From positions 101,022,433 to 101,086,432 of the forward strand of contig CM055092.1 in the NCBI GenBank assembly GCA_029204225.1: 64,000 nt of DNA, in the 5' to 3' direction. Within the stretch, counting starts at the first letter, position 1. Each line of letters starts with the position of its first letter. Source of the stretch: Diphasiastrum complanatum (Eukaryota > Streptophyta > Lycopodiopsida > Lycopodiales > Lycopodiaceae). The notes beneath the pieces are model-generated. The model searched no databases. It was not told where the DNA came from and saw only the letters and a program-made list of their open reading frames with translations. This document shows, in pieces, positions 31,537 to 43,097 of the stretch. The translations under genes and the position numbers were made by a program.

Positions 31537-32162
31537 ATGGCAACAAACGTGCAGCAAAAGATTGTGGGCGTGTTCGATGGCAGCAACTATGCTGTTTGGA
31601 AACACAAGATGAAGATGCTACTCAGAGGAGAAGGCCTATGGAGTGTAGTGGAGAGTGTTTGGTTGCAAGATGCATGTCCCTCCGGAGAAGAGATCCAAGC
31701 TTGATGAAAAATCAAGACCCATGATATTCGTGGGATATGCAATTAATTTACCTAGCTACAGGTTATATGATCCTAAAACCAATAAGGGAAAAGCATACAA
31801 CAATGCCACTTGGGCAAGTTCAAAAGATGATAATAAATCTGTCACTAGCGGATGCTTCATGATATGTGGAGGGCCAGTCATCATGCGAAGCTGAATATAT
31901 AGCAATTTCAAAGAATGCAAATGAGGTCGTGTGGCTAAGACAATTGTTGAGTGAGATGGGGGAACAACAAACGAAGCCTACTATCATGTACATGGACAAT
32001 ATCAATGCAATCTCCATGACTCAAGATCATGTCTTCCATTCAAAGACAAAGCACATTCCACTCAAGTATCATCATATCAAAGATCTTGTGCAAAAACAAA
32101 TAATTCAGATCAAGTTATATGACATAAATGACAGCAGATGTTCTTACAAAATCCTTTGCTAA
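31537..32162 (+). pseudogene. Fused gag/integrase/RNase H remnant, element G
   Basis: The ATG at 31537 gives MATNVQQKIVGVFDGSNY and WKHKMKMLLRGEGLWSVVE (gag start). At about 31660 it jumps to FGCKMHVPPEKRSKLD and MIFVGYAINLPSYRLYDP (integrase C-terminal region), then to ATWASSKDDNKSVTSGCF, QSSCEAEYIAISKNA, YMDNINAISMTQDHVFHSK and KYHHIKDL (RNase H, with Asp and Glu ligands in view). The C-terminal ADIFTKP region is frame-shifted. It makes no useful enzyme. Confidence 0.85.
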
Positions 32163-32231
32163 ACAAATGTTTGAAAAACACAAGAAGAACATGGGAATTG
32201 GCTGAAGAAATCTTCAGTTCAAGAGGAAAAC

Positions 32232-32941
32232 TGTTGAGAAATGAACTTCATTTCCTTCAGGCTCAAAGGACTTCCACGTGAGACAATCTGATTTCACAGA
32301 AAGACGGCTGCAAGTACAGTCTGTTCAAAAGGATGCAAATAGCCGCAACTAATCGGGTGCTTAAATGCAACCATTAGTTTTACAAGAAAACTTAGAAGAA
32401 GATCTAAGAAAAGAATATAACAATGCACCAACATAGTGTAGAACAGAGAATGAGAGGGAGTGAGAAGAGAAGCTGATACAACTATTGAATATCGTAAAAA
32501 ATAGCACTTGCATGCTAATATGCGGCAGGTTGTGTACTCACCTCCTCATAAAGCAATAGATCATTTCTATTAGTTTTTTCTGCTGTGTATGCATGAATGC
32601 TAGTATTGTTTATGTGTACACTATTGTTCTGATGAATGAATCATATTGACTTCTCAATTAGAAGATAGCCGCATGGTCATGATGTCCAAAAACTAAGTTT
32701 CAGAAACTAACTGGTTTTTCACACTTTTCATATTTTTTGCATTTTTCACATTCTCTCTCTTCAGGATTTTCGCATGTTTTCTCGTAGAATTAAAATGTGC
32801 TTAAGCGCATAAATTCACATGGTTTCACATACTTCGCATTTTTCGCCTTCTTGAAAAATGCGACACTTAAAAAATAACGCACGCTTTCGCATCCTTGCAA
32901 ATACTAGCTACAGTTGCGGCACGATCGAGCAATTCACTTCA
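32232..32941 (+). repeat. 3' LTR of element G
   Basis: About 710 bp, preceded by GAGGAAAAC instead of a clean polypurine tract. The end is placed at CACTTCA by comparison with the left copy. Confidence 0.8.
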
Positions 32942-33920
32942 CAAACATTTTGGTGATCACGGGTGATGGATGTGCGAGGTGGTGCCAGTTGGAAGCCATT
33001 GGGCATGATAGCTGACTTCCATTGGATGAAATGTGTGTGGGACACATGAAAGATGAAGAACATGTTAATAATCACACTTTGGATGCTCTTGGAGAGTAGT
33101 AAGTATGATGATTTTGCGGTTTTGCCATTGGTAAGTCAATTTTGATCAAGTCAAATTAGCTATGGAGTAGTGTATCAGGATGGTCATCGAGAGATACACT
33201 TCAATAGCCTATTTTGGGTAAGTCAAGTCAATTTGTCATATCAATATTGCATCAGGGATGCAGATTCCAGTGATGATAGGGTGTAGATCGTTTGGTTTGG
33301 GCCATAGAAAATCTCACATGTTCACTTGGAGGGATATTGGCATGTTGCATCATGTGAGGGACTTGATGGTGGCTTTTGAGTTCACATCTCAATGTATTCT
33401 TAGGAAATGGTTTGGAATCATTCACATGAACAGCTTGGAGCTAGCTTGAGGGAATACAGATGGGGCACTACAGGGTAGATGTTCGGATCTTCGAGATCAG
33501 AGATGACATTGGGATACCTGTTGATAGGGATTTTTACCTGATAGGGATGGACTGCAGGATGACATGGGATGATCATCAGAGAGCAACTATTTCATTTTGG
33601 ACTTGAGTCATTGGACAAGACTTACACATGTAATTTATGATGGAATCAGAATACTGCAAATGCAAATGGACAAAGCCTGAAGCTTTAGGAGCCAGCTCTA
33701 GATTGGAGAGCTGATGGAGATCGGTTGGGTGTGATCAGAGGGCAAATACTATGATGGGTGTTTTGCTAGCAATCTACTGAAGGGGACATTGATGAGAAGG
33801 ACTTCATGGTGTGCTCATTTGGGAGTACAGGTTGGCATTACAACAGCGGGCTAGTCTTTGGTATTGGCATCAATGGGGAGGCATCTACCATCACGGGCGT
33901 GAATAAGCTATCTCTAGCTT
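32942..33920. other. Spacer, nothing firm
   Basis: One short stretch (33530-33600) reads DRDFYLIGMDC then shifts frame, faintly like a gypsy protease region. Otherwise short frames without motifs. The join to A2 falls near 33920. Confidence 0.4.
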
Positions 33921-34268
33921 CTTCATTCTTTTGCAAACAAGAGAAGATTTGCCTTCTTAGAGTCAACACTCTAGAAGTAGACTTGGATTCATAAAGCTTC
34001 TTCAATGAATCCCAAACATCCTTAGATGAAGTACACTTACCAACTTCCTTGAGAAGCTCATTGGGAACATTCATCTTGATAATGTGTAGAGCCTTCTTGG
34101 CCCTCTTATCACACCTCACTTGATCTTGTTATGTTGCTGGTATCTCCTCCAAACCTACAACAATATCCAAAACATCATTCATCTCAAGAAGTGATTCCAT
34201 CCTCACTTTTCGCAATTTGAGGTAAGCCTATCATTGGCTTCCAACATGACTCCAATTGAGGTTGTCAT
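33921..34268 (-). pseudogene. Copia gag fragment, element A2
   Basis: The minus strand from the ATG at 34268 follows the gag of element A almost residue for residue: LHIIKMNVPNELLKEVG, KDVWDSLKKLYESKSTS, LTLRRQIFSC. It ends abruptly at LQKNEEA (33920), where unrelated sequence is fused. The N-terminal 45 codons have frame breaks. Confidence 0.85.
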
Positions 34269-34849
34269 GTAGCAATGACTTGATCTTCTTTCTCAACCTA
34301 TTTCAATGCACAAAGCACTCTTTTGAACAACAACAAATGTTTCTAAAAGAAATCACAAAGATTTGAAACTATCTCAAAAATTCTCTTCTAGCACTTATAC
34401 CAAGCAAATCAACACATAAAATCATGGAATCTTAATCAACCTATGATCTATCCTCAATCTAATGACTTTTTCCACTTCCTAAGATTGAAAAACACTCAAA
34501 TGAAGTACAACAACCTCACTATCTAGAGATCTAATTAAAATTAGGGTTTTGACAAAATCACAAAAAATTGACTATACATGCAAATGCTAAAAAATTGATT
34601 ATGCAATCTATTAGCCACCACTTAGGCTAATCCAATGATCCAAAAAATGGCCAAATCCAGTATGTGAAATCAAAAATCGAAATTTATCAAGTTTATAGAC
34701 CTATATAGAGTTTTGATCTACCAAAGATCCAATCTACAAAAGCAAAAAACTCGATTTTGGTGTAGAATCCTCTCTTGCATGCTCTAGCCTTGATATCTTC
34801 ACCAAATCATTGATAGATATGATTTCCTCCTTCATAACCTGAAACACAA
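34269..34849 (-). other. 5' leader of element A2
   Basis: Colinear with the element A leader at 5440-6408, but about 400 bp shorter through loss of its distal part. Non-coding. Confidence 0.7.
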
Positions 34850-34861
34850 GCTCTGATACCA
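34850..34861 (-). promoter_or_regulatory. tRNA-iMet primer-binding site, element A2
   Basis: GCTCTGATACCA on plus, abutting the LTR at 34862. Confidence 0.9.
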
Positions 34862-35389
34862 TGTGAAGGATTTCAGATCATTGAAGATCCAAATCATGTC
34901 CCTGATCTTTGGTTAAAAAAGAAGATACTCTACACACAAAATGAGAGGCAAACTCTAATAGAGCTTGATCAAACATGAATCAAATCTACAAATAGAATTG
35001 CAAGCAATCATAAGTATAGTGCACCAATGGATAGTAGAACCCAAGAGAACCATGTATTAGCATGAAATGAGATAGAGAAGAGAGAAGATGTGTCTCTCCA
35101 CGAGTTTCCTCCTTTTATAACAGGTCCAGACCCTATTTGGCCACTTGGCTTTCCCTCCAAAATGTTAACCCTACTATTTTTGGGTCTAGATTCAAAATAT
35201 CCAACATTTAAATTTGAATCTACTCAAACTCGCCTTCTAACTTTTTCACACTTTCAAAAAGTGTTTATTCAAATGAAATTTAGACTAATGAACTATGAAA
35301 AGTCAAACTCTAAGTCTAAAACAAAGTTGTCTTCAATTTGCCAAATATGAAAATATAGCAAATATGATCAAATAGTTGAATCTTTCACA
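34862..35389 (-). repeat. 5' LTR of element A2
   Basis: 528 bp, TGTGAAGGA...TCTTTCACA, the most complete copy of this LTR in the window. The plus-strand frame at 35090-35350 is incidental. Confidence 0.88.
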
Positions 35390-35929
35390 AGATCTATGTT
35401 TTGGCAAGTACTATTTCAATCCAAATAAAAGCTTTAAGTCAACGACAATCGAGGATTAGATCCTTCTATACCGAACCTACCATCGCTTATCAACAATATC
35501 CTTTGTCAACATAGCGAGGTTGGAACAATGATATATGATGGGCTTTCTGGGTAACATGCACCTAGAGTTTGGCCCCATCTGCTCGCAATCCTTAACACGC
35601 AACTCATTGTAGTCCCATTTTGTCTGACTGGTCGCCACAACCCACCACTAGATCTGAGATGCTGAAGACAAGAAGGGCGAACATGCCCAATGAATTGCTG
35701 ATCCATCGTCTGTATTTAAAATTTAATTTTTTTTTAAAAGGTGCAAAAAGCAAAAAGCAAAAACAAAGAAAGAAGTCCAACAAAAGACATTTATGGACTC
35801 ACTTGTATTTCCTTGTTTTTCACCATTCTTTTTCTTTTCTCTTTTTTATTTTCTGTGTTATTTTTTACAATCTACTTGTACATACATCTTCTATGTTTCT
35901 CCCCTCCTCTGTCGCTAGTTTGTTGCCAA
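35390..35929. other. Spacer, nothing recognised
   Basis: Includes an AT-rich stretch with A- and T-runs. The frames at 35620-36097 are phenylalanine- and serine-rich readings of T/C-rich DNA without homology that I recognise. Confidence 0.4.
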
Positions 35930-36551
35930 CAAATTCTACTCATTATTTTGTCAATTCTCATCTTCCTATCTTTTGCCACACCCCCTTCGCTTTCATTCTA
36001 TATGGCCTCACAGTTTTACATTGCCCTGCCCACCAACGTTAACGACAAACACAGATGCCAAGGGACTATCACCAAATTCGTAGTGGGGGCATGTTAGAAG
36101 GTTCTTCTAATCGATTCTAGCTATTATAGGCGCTAAAGGATATCAAAAAGAGTAATCGAGCCACCAGCTAAAATGGAGAGTGTTGACAAGTCATCAGTAA
36201 AGGAACTCCAGAATCTAGATATATAGGGAGCGCTAATACCAAAAACTTTTACTCACTTTTTCACCAATTCTCATCTCCCTATCTTTTCTCACACCCCCTT
36301 CACTTTCACGGCCTCACGGTTTTACATCGCCATGCCTGCCAACGTTAATGACAAACACAAGTGCCAAGAGATTGTCACCAAATTCACAGTGGGGGCATGT
36401 TAGAAGGTTCTTCTAACCGATTCTATATATCACAAGCACATAAAGGATATTAGAAAGAGTAATTGAGGCGCCAAATAGAATGGAGAGTGTCACCAAGTCA
36501 TCAGTAAAGAAACTCTAGAATCTAGATATATCGGGAGCGTCAATACCAAAG
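35930..36551. repeat. Two tandem units of about 310 bp
   Basis: TCTCATCTTCCTATCTTTTGCC at the start, GTGGGGGCATGTTAGAAGG in the middle and GAATCTAGATATAT near the end recur in the same order at about 35930-36248 and 36249-36551. By eye about 85% identical. Confidence 0.85.
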
Positions 36552-36785
36552 CGGATTGGCCAACGAGCGAAAATAAGGCCTAGCACCTCACTATCATATT
36601 TTACGGCTATGAGAATAAAAGCATGGCCGAGTCGTCAAAAGAATTAAATCTACCTAAAATGTAAAGTCAGACAAGCATAAAAGGTGCATTGTACTCGAAG
36701 CCTATGGCGTGCACTTCTTTCGCCATGACTTGTTTGATGCGAAGAATGTGGAACACAAATTGCAAATATCAATCAGGCTCTGCAA

Positions 36786-36848
36786 CGAAACAAAACGAAA
36801 CAAAGCGAAACTGGACAAAACGAAACGAAGCGAGACGAAACTAGAACG
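36786..36848. repeat. Degenerate CGAAAC-type short repeats
   Basis: AACGAAACAAAGCGAAAC and like units recur for about 60 bp. Simple-sequence DNA, not coding. Confidence 0.8.
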
Positions 36849-36967
36849 ACCTGTGATATTGACATTGCTAAAGCAAAATCAAATTAATTGTGAACGAAAT
36901 GAGTTCGGATGGACTTCAGATATGCCTGCTATATCATTCATACAATCCTCCAAAAAGTAGAGAGACA

Positions 36968-37672
36968 CTGTTGATCTACATTTTAGATTAATACAACATT
37001 CAACAAAAACTGAACCAATGTGCAAAATTGATAAAAACAAGTGAACGAGATACACAAGCGATATCAGACAGTAATTCATTCAAGATCAAACAAAGATAAG
37101 AATGATATGTGCATAATAGCTACAGTATCATCTATTGATCCTCTTGATTTCGAGTGCTGTATGACAGACCCACACAACGCATTGGCGTGAGAGAAGTGGT
37201 GTTCTCCCATGAGTAACGTCTCGCTTACTAGCGGACTTCTTGGATCTCTGTGGATCTTGCTTACAAAACTTGTCTCGCTCGCAAGCGGACTTCATTCCGT
37301 AGTCTATATGTTTCTATTTGCTACTGTATGTATCTTATACATTTAGAGTAGCACACTAGATTAGATAGACTAAACAATCTATAATTAATCATGGGTTACA
37401 AGAGAGGTGGATTAGGCACGTCCTAACACTCTTCTGTTGACGTCATCATATCAGATCAGGGGTTTGTGTACTTCACGGTACTTGCATGATCTTCCTGATC
37501 CTTTGGAACGTGAAGGTCAAAAAGGTACTGTGAAGATTTTTGTGTCGCTTCAAGCCGTTTGACTTTTGCGTCGTCTGACTTTCTCCTGCTTTATCACAAA
37601 AAATTTTCTTTCACGAACTTTTTGCATTCGTGTTTGTGTTCGCGAACATGTTTGTTTCGTGTCCTTTCGTCA
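36968..37672 (-). repeat. Probable copia LTR, family H
   Basis: It lies just beyond the minus-strand RNase H remnant, where a 3' LTR belongs, and carries GTTCGCGAAC at 37636. The two ends (TGTTGATC and CGTCA) are chosen by position. No second copy is in the window to confirm them. Confidence 0.45.
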
Positions 37673-37684
37673 GATTGAGGGCTG

Positions 37685-37960
37685 AAATCTAACAAAGCTT
37701 TGGTAATAGAAACATTTTGTTTTCTTCATTGTTCTCTCACAAAATGATAAGCCACTTCTATATGCTTGCTCCTTGCATGAAAAATAGGATTTCTTGCCAA
37801 ACTTTGGGCTGAAAGGTATCACAAAATATGATTAGACACTTTTGAAAATCCAACAAGTTAAGATCCATTACCATCCTTTTGTGCATGAAGTTAAGGCTTT
37901 GTACTCGGCCTCACTAGATGATAAAGAGCTTGTTGCTTGTTTCTTCTGTGAAAAATTGGC
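37685..37960 (-). pseudogene. Copia RNase H remnant
   Basis: The minus strand reads KKQATSSLSSSEAEYKALTS (catalytic Glu), then after a gap [22 protein letters not shown]. Both are standard copia RNase H blocks, in different frames. Nothing upstream of them survives. Confidence 0.75.
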
Positions 37961-38135
37961 AAAATCTAGCTTGGATATTTCACAAATTCTTGTAAGTGAG
38001 AAAATCTCACACGTGTGGAGCATGTTCCCACATGTGAAAAAAAAATATTACTCATGTTGAGTTAGGGGTACTTGAAGTTTTATAGACATCTATCCATGTG
38101 TGAGTAGGTGATAGGGCCATTTTTTGTTAAAATTG

Positions 38136-38575
38136 GAAAAACAATCTATATTGATTTCTCGGCTTGCTACAAATGTTGTACCATGCAAGTATGTAGCTCA
38201 TAAATGCAAAATGCCAAGTTTGGCCTACATAGAACTCGAGCTACATGGTTATGTAATGTCTAGATTGAAGAATACAACTTGCATATAGTTTGTAGACATA
38301 GAATTAGCAAAGTCATGCTTGTAGAAACAAGTGGCAATTCACATGCATTAATTGTAAGTGATCCATAGTGACATGCAAGGCATGCACAAAGTGTAATGGA
38401 CACATGCATTATGATTTGTACTTTGTTAGTTAGAACTAGCACACTTGTAAAAAGTTGGTAGAATTTCATGCATGGCAAGTGACAAATGTCACATAGACTC
38501 TAGATGTCACTTTAGATGTCCTTTTGGAATGAATGGATGTGGAATCAATGATGAAGAACCAAAGTTTTGTAGCTA
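38136..38575 (+). repeat. Truncated 5' LTR of element I (family J)
   Basis: TGTTAAAATTGGAAAAACAATC... is the reverse complement of 47910-48104 and overlaps 41740-41937 inverted. It breaks off after GTAGCTAC at about 38570. The rest of the LTR, the primer-binding site and most of the leader are missing before gag. Confidence 0.75.
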
Positions 38576-38604
38576 CGTCCAATAACTAAGAAGTCTTCAT
38601 TAAA

Positions 38605-39540
38605 ATGGCATCTCAGGGAGGATATTTTTTAGAAGCCAGTGAAAGACTAAACACTTCTAATTACTCAATTTAGAAGCTCAGAATGGAGTCTATTTTGATA
38701 CTCCAGGATGTTATGGATATTGTGCTTGGTGTTGAGGAGGAGCCTCAGGCACAGGCTGAAATTCTTAAGTACAAGAAAAGAGCTAGAATGGCTTTACATT
38801 TCATTAAGATGACTGTATCTAATGAAATTTTGAGAGAGATAGGATCTTGCACTACAGCCAAAGGGGCTTGGGATGCACTAAAGACCATCTATGAAGCAAA
38901 GAATACTTCTAGAATACTCACTCTTAGGAATCAGATTTTCCAAAGTTTCCAAAGAAGTGAAAAGAGTGCATCTAACTATGTTCTGAGAGTTAAAGATTTA
39001 CATAGAGAGCTTTCAGGTGTTGGTGTTACTATTAACCAAGATGAGCTACTGCAAGTCATACTGAATGGCTTGAGAGATGACTATGATAATCTTGTTCAGT
39101 CTTTTGCTATTAAGGAGGAGTTCCTAATCTAAAAACTCTCCTAGGAAATCTTATTTCTGAAGAATCTAGACAAAGCTATAAACTCTCCAGGATGAACAAA
39201 CTCGAGCATGGTGGAAGTGACAAAGCCCTCTTTGTCAAAGGCAAGCAGAAAGGAATGAGTAAGAACCAGTTCTCTCAAGCATCCAACAAAGACAAAGCCA
39301 AAAATCGAGACAAAGATGGTGAAGAGGATGATACATCTCATCCTTCTAACTCAAAGACCAAGATGAAGAAAGTGAAGTGTTTCTTTTGTGGCAAGAAGGG
39401 GCACTATGCCTCTAATTGTTTCAAGAAGAAAAACCAACTCAAGCAAGCTAATCTCTCCAAAGAGATTGAAGAAGATTCTGTTGCAAGTGATGGAGAAGGA
39501 TCACTCATGGTGTCCAGTTTTTCTTCATCACCTTTCAAGA
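38605..39540 (+). pseudogene. Copia gag, element I
   Basis: The ATG at 38605 (MASQGGYFLEASERLN) starts a gag with a TAG where W is expected (NYSI*KLRMES). Then come MDIVLGVEEEPQ, FIKMTVSNEILREIG, AKGAWDALKTIYEAK and NEDELLQ-like LLQVILNGLRDDYD. A one-base frameshift at about 39125 follows. The next frame has the canonical knuckle CFFCGKKGHYASNC at about 39380-39420 inside lysine-rich linkers. Close to the gag of element D but not its partner. Confidence 0.9.
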
Positions 39541-40750
39541 AAGATGGAGCTTGGTACATAAATAGTGGAGCTTCTTCACATATAAGCTGTTCAAGGAGTC
39601 GTTTGACTCAATCTTACCTTACAAGGACTGAAGAGATCTATTTATACTACTAACGATCATGAGAAAATTGGCAACATTCCATTGACACTTGCTTCTTCAA
39701 AAGTTCTTGCACTTTCTAATGTTATTTTCATTCCAAAACTCACAAAGAACTTATTTAGTGTAGGAAAGTTGCTTGATAATGGTTGTGATGTAAAGTTTAA
39801 CTCCAATACTTGTTTTATCAAGAAAAATGAAGAGATCCTTGCTGATGGATCTAGATGTGGTGGAATTTTTAAGTTGAATTCTTATGAGAATGCAGACCTT
39901 TGTGAACTTGCTTTGTTATCTAAGGAGGAGCTATGGCATAGAAGGTTGGGTCATCCTAACTTTAAATCTATGTCTTCTACGGTTAAGAAGGTGAAGGCTA
40001 TTGGTCTTCCAAAATCTCTTTCTAAAGATTTCAAGCCTTGTGAGGCTTGTGCCATTGCAAAGTCACACATAAAGCCATATCAAAAGTCTTTTATAAAGAC
40101 TACTCATCCTTTGGAGCTTATACAATCAGATGTACATTTTTTCTCTTCTAAAAGTATTGGTGGTGCAACATGTTTTGTTACCTTTATTGATGACTTTACT
40201 AGATATACTTGGATGTATCTACTTTCTTCAAAGGCTATGGTTTTAGATCACTTCCTAATCTTCAAAGCTTATGTTAAGAAACAATTTTCTTTCAAAGTTA
40301 AAGCTTTAATATGTGATGGAGAAGGTGAATACATCTCCAACAAGTTTCATGAATACTGTGAAGGTGAAGGAATAAAGAGAGAGTTTTCTTGTGCTTATTC
40401 TCCATCTCAAAATGGAGTAGCTGAGAGGAAAAAAAGATCTTTATGTGAATGTGCTAAAGCAATTCGAGTAGCAGCTTCTTTGCCTATTGAATATTGGGGT
40501 GAAGCTATAAATTGTGCAAACTATTTGTGCAATAGATTACCTCACAATGCACTTGCTGGAAAATCACCTTTTGAAGTCTTGTTTAAGAAGAAACCTAAGG
40601 TAGATCACCTTAGAGTTTTTGGTTGTACTTGCTTTATTCATGTGCCCTTGGAAACAAGGAAAAGAGATGATCCTAATTTAAAGGGATCATGGTTGGATAT
40701 GCATCCAACAAGAAAGCTTACAAAATCTATGTTCCCTCTACCTCAACGAT
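39541..40750 (+). pseudogene. Copia protease and integrase, element I
   Basis: WYINSGASSHIS at 39550 is the protease loop with the catalytic Asp changed to Asn. After a stop at 39651, a 356-codon frame from 39682 has LTKNLFSVGKLL, LWHRRLGHPNFKSM and CEACAIAKSH (complete HHCC zinc site). The core follows: TFIDDFTRYTW (Asp), ICDGEGEYIS (Asp) and NGVAERKKRS (Glu). SPFEVLFKKKP and VFGCTCFIHVP follow. A frameshift near 40665 moves the rest into the next frame (VGYASNKKAYKIY, SRDVIFHED). The integrase core looks intact. Confidence 0.92.
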
Positions 40751-41672
40751 AATTGAGAGTAGAGATGTTATATTCCATGAAGATCAAAAATACATTCTTG
40801 AGGAGGCCGAGTTCAAAGATTCTCACAAAGATACTCCAATCATCACCCTTGAAGACTATCATGGAGAGATGGGGCCGAGAATTGAGGAGGAGTCACCTCG
40901 AATCTTTTCACCAAAGAGATCTCAAAGAGAAAGATCCGAGCCTAGAAGGCTTACCTATGAAGATAGAGGCAAGCAAGTGGAAATCAACTCCACTAATTGT
41001 GCTTATTTTATTTCTCATGAAGAGCCGAAGGATGTATATGATGCACTCAACTTGAAGGAATGGTACCTTGCCATGAAGGAGGAATATGATGCTTTGATGG
41101 CCAATAAGACATGGGAGCTTGTGGATCTTCCATCCAACAAGCACACCATTGGTTGCAAGTGGGTTTTTTGAGTCAAGTATAATAAAGATGGCACAATCAA
41201 CAAGTACAAGGCTAGGCTTTGTGCTAAAGGTTTTGTTCAAGTTTATGGACTTGATTATGAGGAGACCTTTGCCCCAGTTGCAAAGATGGTATCAATTAGA
41301 ATCATAATTTCTCTTGCTTGTTTTTTCAATTGGCAAGTTCTTCAACTAGATGTCTCTAATTCATTTCTAAACGGGTATCTAGAAGAAGAGATTTATATGG
41401 ATCGGCCTATTGGGTTCATCCATGACAAAGAAAAAGTTTGCTTGCTCTTCAAAAGTTTATATGGATTGAAGCAAGCTCCAAGGTCATGGTATTCTCGACT
41501 TAACACCTTTCCTGAGTCATTAGGATTTAATCTTAGTAACTATGATCCTTCCTTATATGTCAAGTTTTTTGATAAAGATATTGTCATTCTTCTTATTTAT
41601 GTTGATGATATCATTCTGACAGGAAGTAGTATCAAGTTAGTTGAGGAAACCAAGATTGCACTTGGAAAGAGA
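40751..41672 (+). pseudogene. Copia reverse transcriptase, element I (truncated)
   Basis: After the linker come KEWYLAMKEEYDALM, WELVDLPSNKHTIGCKW and a TGA at 41169 where its copy at 48413 has CGA. KARLCAKGFVQVYGLDYEE, QLDVSNSFLNGYLEEEIYM (first Asp), KSLYGLKQAPRSWYSRL and LLIYVDDIILTG (YVDD) follow. The frame ends at 41672, at an abrupt join to an inverted family J LTR. RNase H is missing. Confidence 0.92.
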
Positions 41673-41957
41673 AAGATAGAGAGATAACAAGCAAAATAAT
41701 CTAGATCCAAAATGGCATTAGGTAGCTACAAAACTTTGGTTTTTCATCATTGATTGTGAGGAGAACTACACATATTTATGGAGTTTGAGGTAGCTCAAGG
41801 TAGAACCACATCTATCCATTCCAAAATGACAACTAAAGTGACATCTAGAGTCTATGTGACATTTGTCACTTGCCATGCATGAAATTCTACCAAGTTTTTA
41901 CAAGTGTACTAGTTCTAACTAACAAAATGGATTATTTAGGTAGGCTCTGATACCATA
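41673..41957 (-). repeat. Inverted family J LTR piece with primer-binding site
   Basis: AGAAAGATAGAGAGATAAC to AACTAACAAAATGG matches part of 47850-48025 and, inverted, 38410-38570. It is followed by GGCTCTGATACCA (41945-41957), a minus-strand tRNA-iMet site. Right of this, TATTGAATTTCACACATGTGG begins another LTR scrap up to about 42037. Confidence 0.65.
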
Positions 41958-42037
41958 TTGAATTTCACACATGTGGGAGTGCCCAAGAGTGTGATTGTGA
42001 TCTCCTAAGATGTGGTGATTGCACATTAATCATAGGC

Positions 42038-43035
42038 AAAAATCTTAAGTTTCTATTTTACAGCTTTAGCATTTTCCTTGCATTTTAGATTGTTACATAT
42101 TTTGAACTAGATTTGCATAGTCTGCTTTTTTGAACTGTTTGATTGCACGGTTCGTACTTTTCGCATAATCCTGAAAAGGCTGACACTTAGCTTATTTTCA
42201 TCATAGTATCAGTCCTGTAAAGACCTTTGCATTCCTCTCATTTTTTGTAACTCATACAAAGCGCGCCACATGTTCAAAGTCACCGAAGTGACCGACACCG
42301 GTGACATATCAGGTTAGGATGGTAGATCGTCTTACCAAGCCATGATAGTCAACAACAACAGATCGGAGCACCAACGAGAGCCTGAATGGACCAGAAGCCT
42401 AGGATACATTATCGAGCTAGGCCGAACAATCGGGACCTCAAGTAGACAAGCGTGAGAATTTAAATGTTCACGCTTAGTCGTAAATCGACGTACAAGAGAG
42501 AGACATGGTTAGCTTAAACTTCTCTTGTGACAATTAGTAAATTAATCTTGTAATCTTACCTGGCATGACATTTGTATTGAATTATCATGAGAAGAATATA
42601 CACAGATGTAGCGAGCAGTAGATAGTTACAAGATACAGAGAATTATCAGTAGCTAGTCTTATTCATGAGAGAGAACACCTCTCTTGCATCGACGCGCTAA
42701 TCTAGGAAACAAAAAAACTCCAAGGAGTTGTTGTTGTATACTTGATTTTGATGATATAGACAAGTTGCAGTATTTTGCTCCATCGTGTGCAATCTTTGAA
42801 TGTTTGATGATGCATGCTTGTTAGTAGTAGATATATTTTCACTGTCATTAGACATTATCTACTATTCACAAATCAACATCAGATAAGCAGTAGCTATCTG
42901 TAGTTCGGAGGATGTCTAATCACAGAATGAAGTAGTAGCTTCAACCAAATAGATCGGCTCTATCTGAGCTTTGCATTTGCGATTGCTCCGACTTCTCGTA
43001 CACAATGAACATTCAATTATCCAATTCACACAATA
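42038..43035 (+). repeat. 5' LTR of element M
   Basis: About 1 kb. Starts inside the LTR at ATCTTAAGTTTCTATTTTA compared with the right copy. Shares GACCTTTGCATTCCTC and TAGTAGTAGATATATTTTC. Confidence 0.85.
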
Positions 43036-43036
43036 G

Positions 43037-43048
43037 TGGAAACAGAGC
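43037..43048 (+). promoter_or_regulatory. Decayed primer-binding site, element M
   Basis: TGGAAACAGAGC, 10 of 12 bases of TGGTATCAGAGC. Confidence 0.6.
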
Positions 43049-43097
43049 GACCAAGTTCATCGTATCTGAAAGATCTTAGAGCCTAGCTACAAAAACT

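Larger units (their letters stand above)
30852..32941 (+). mobile_element. Miniature internally deleted copia, element G
   Basis: The LTR at 30852-31481 and its partner at 32232-32941 (TGTTGAGAAATGAAC...) flank only about 750 bp. The interior has the primer-binding site, the first 43 gag codons, a piece of integrase C-terminus and most of RNase H, fused by three large deletions. LTR divergence is about 9%. The target duplication is not clear (left flank ACACAT, right flank CAAACATT). Confidence 0.85.

Noticed and set aside
35620-36097. Two overlapping plus frames of 140 and 118 codons rich in Phe, Leu and Ser
   Set aside because: T/C-rich DNA leading into a tandem repeat. No domain, and both frames are open at once.
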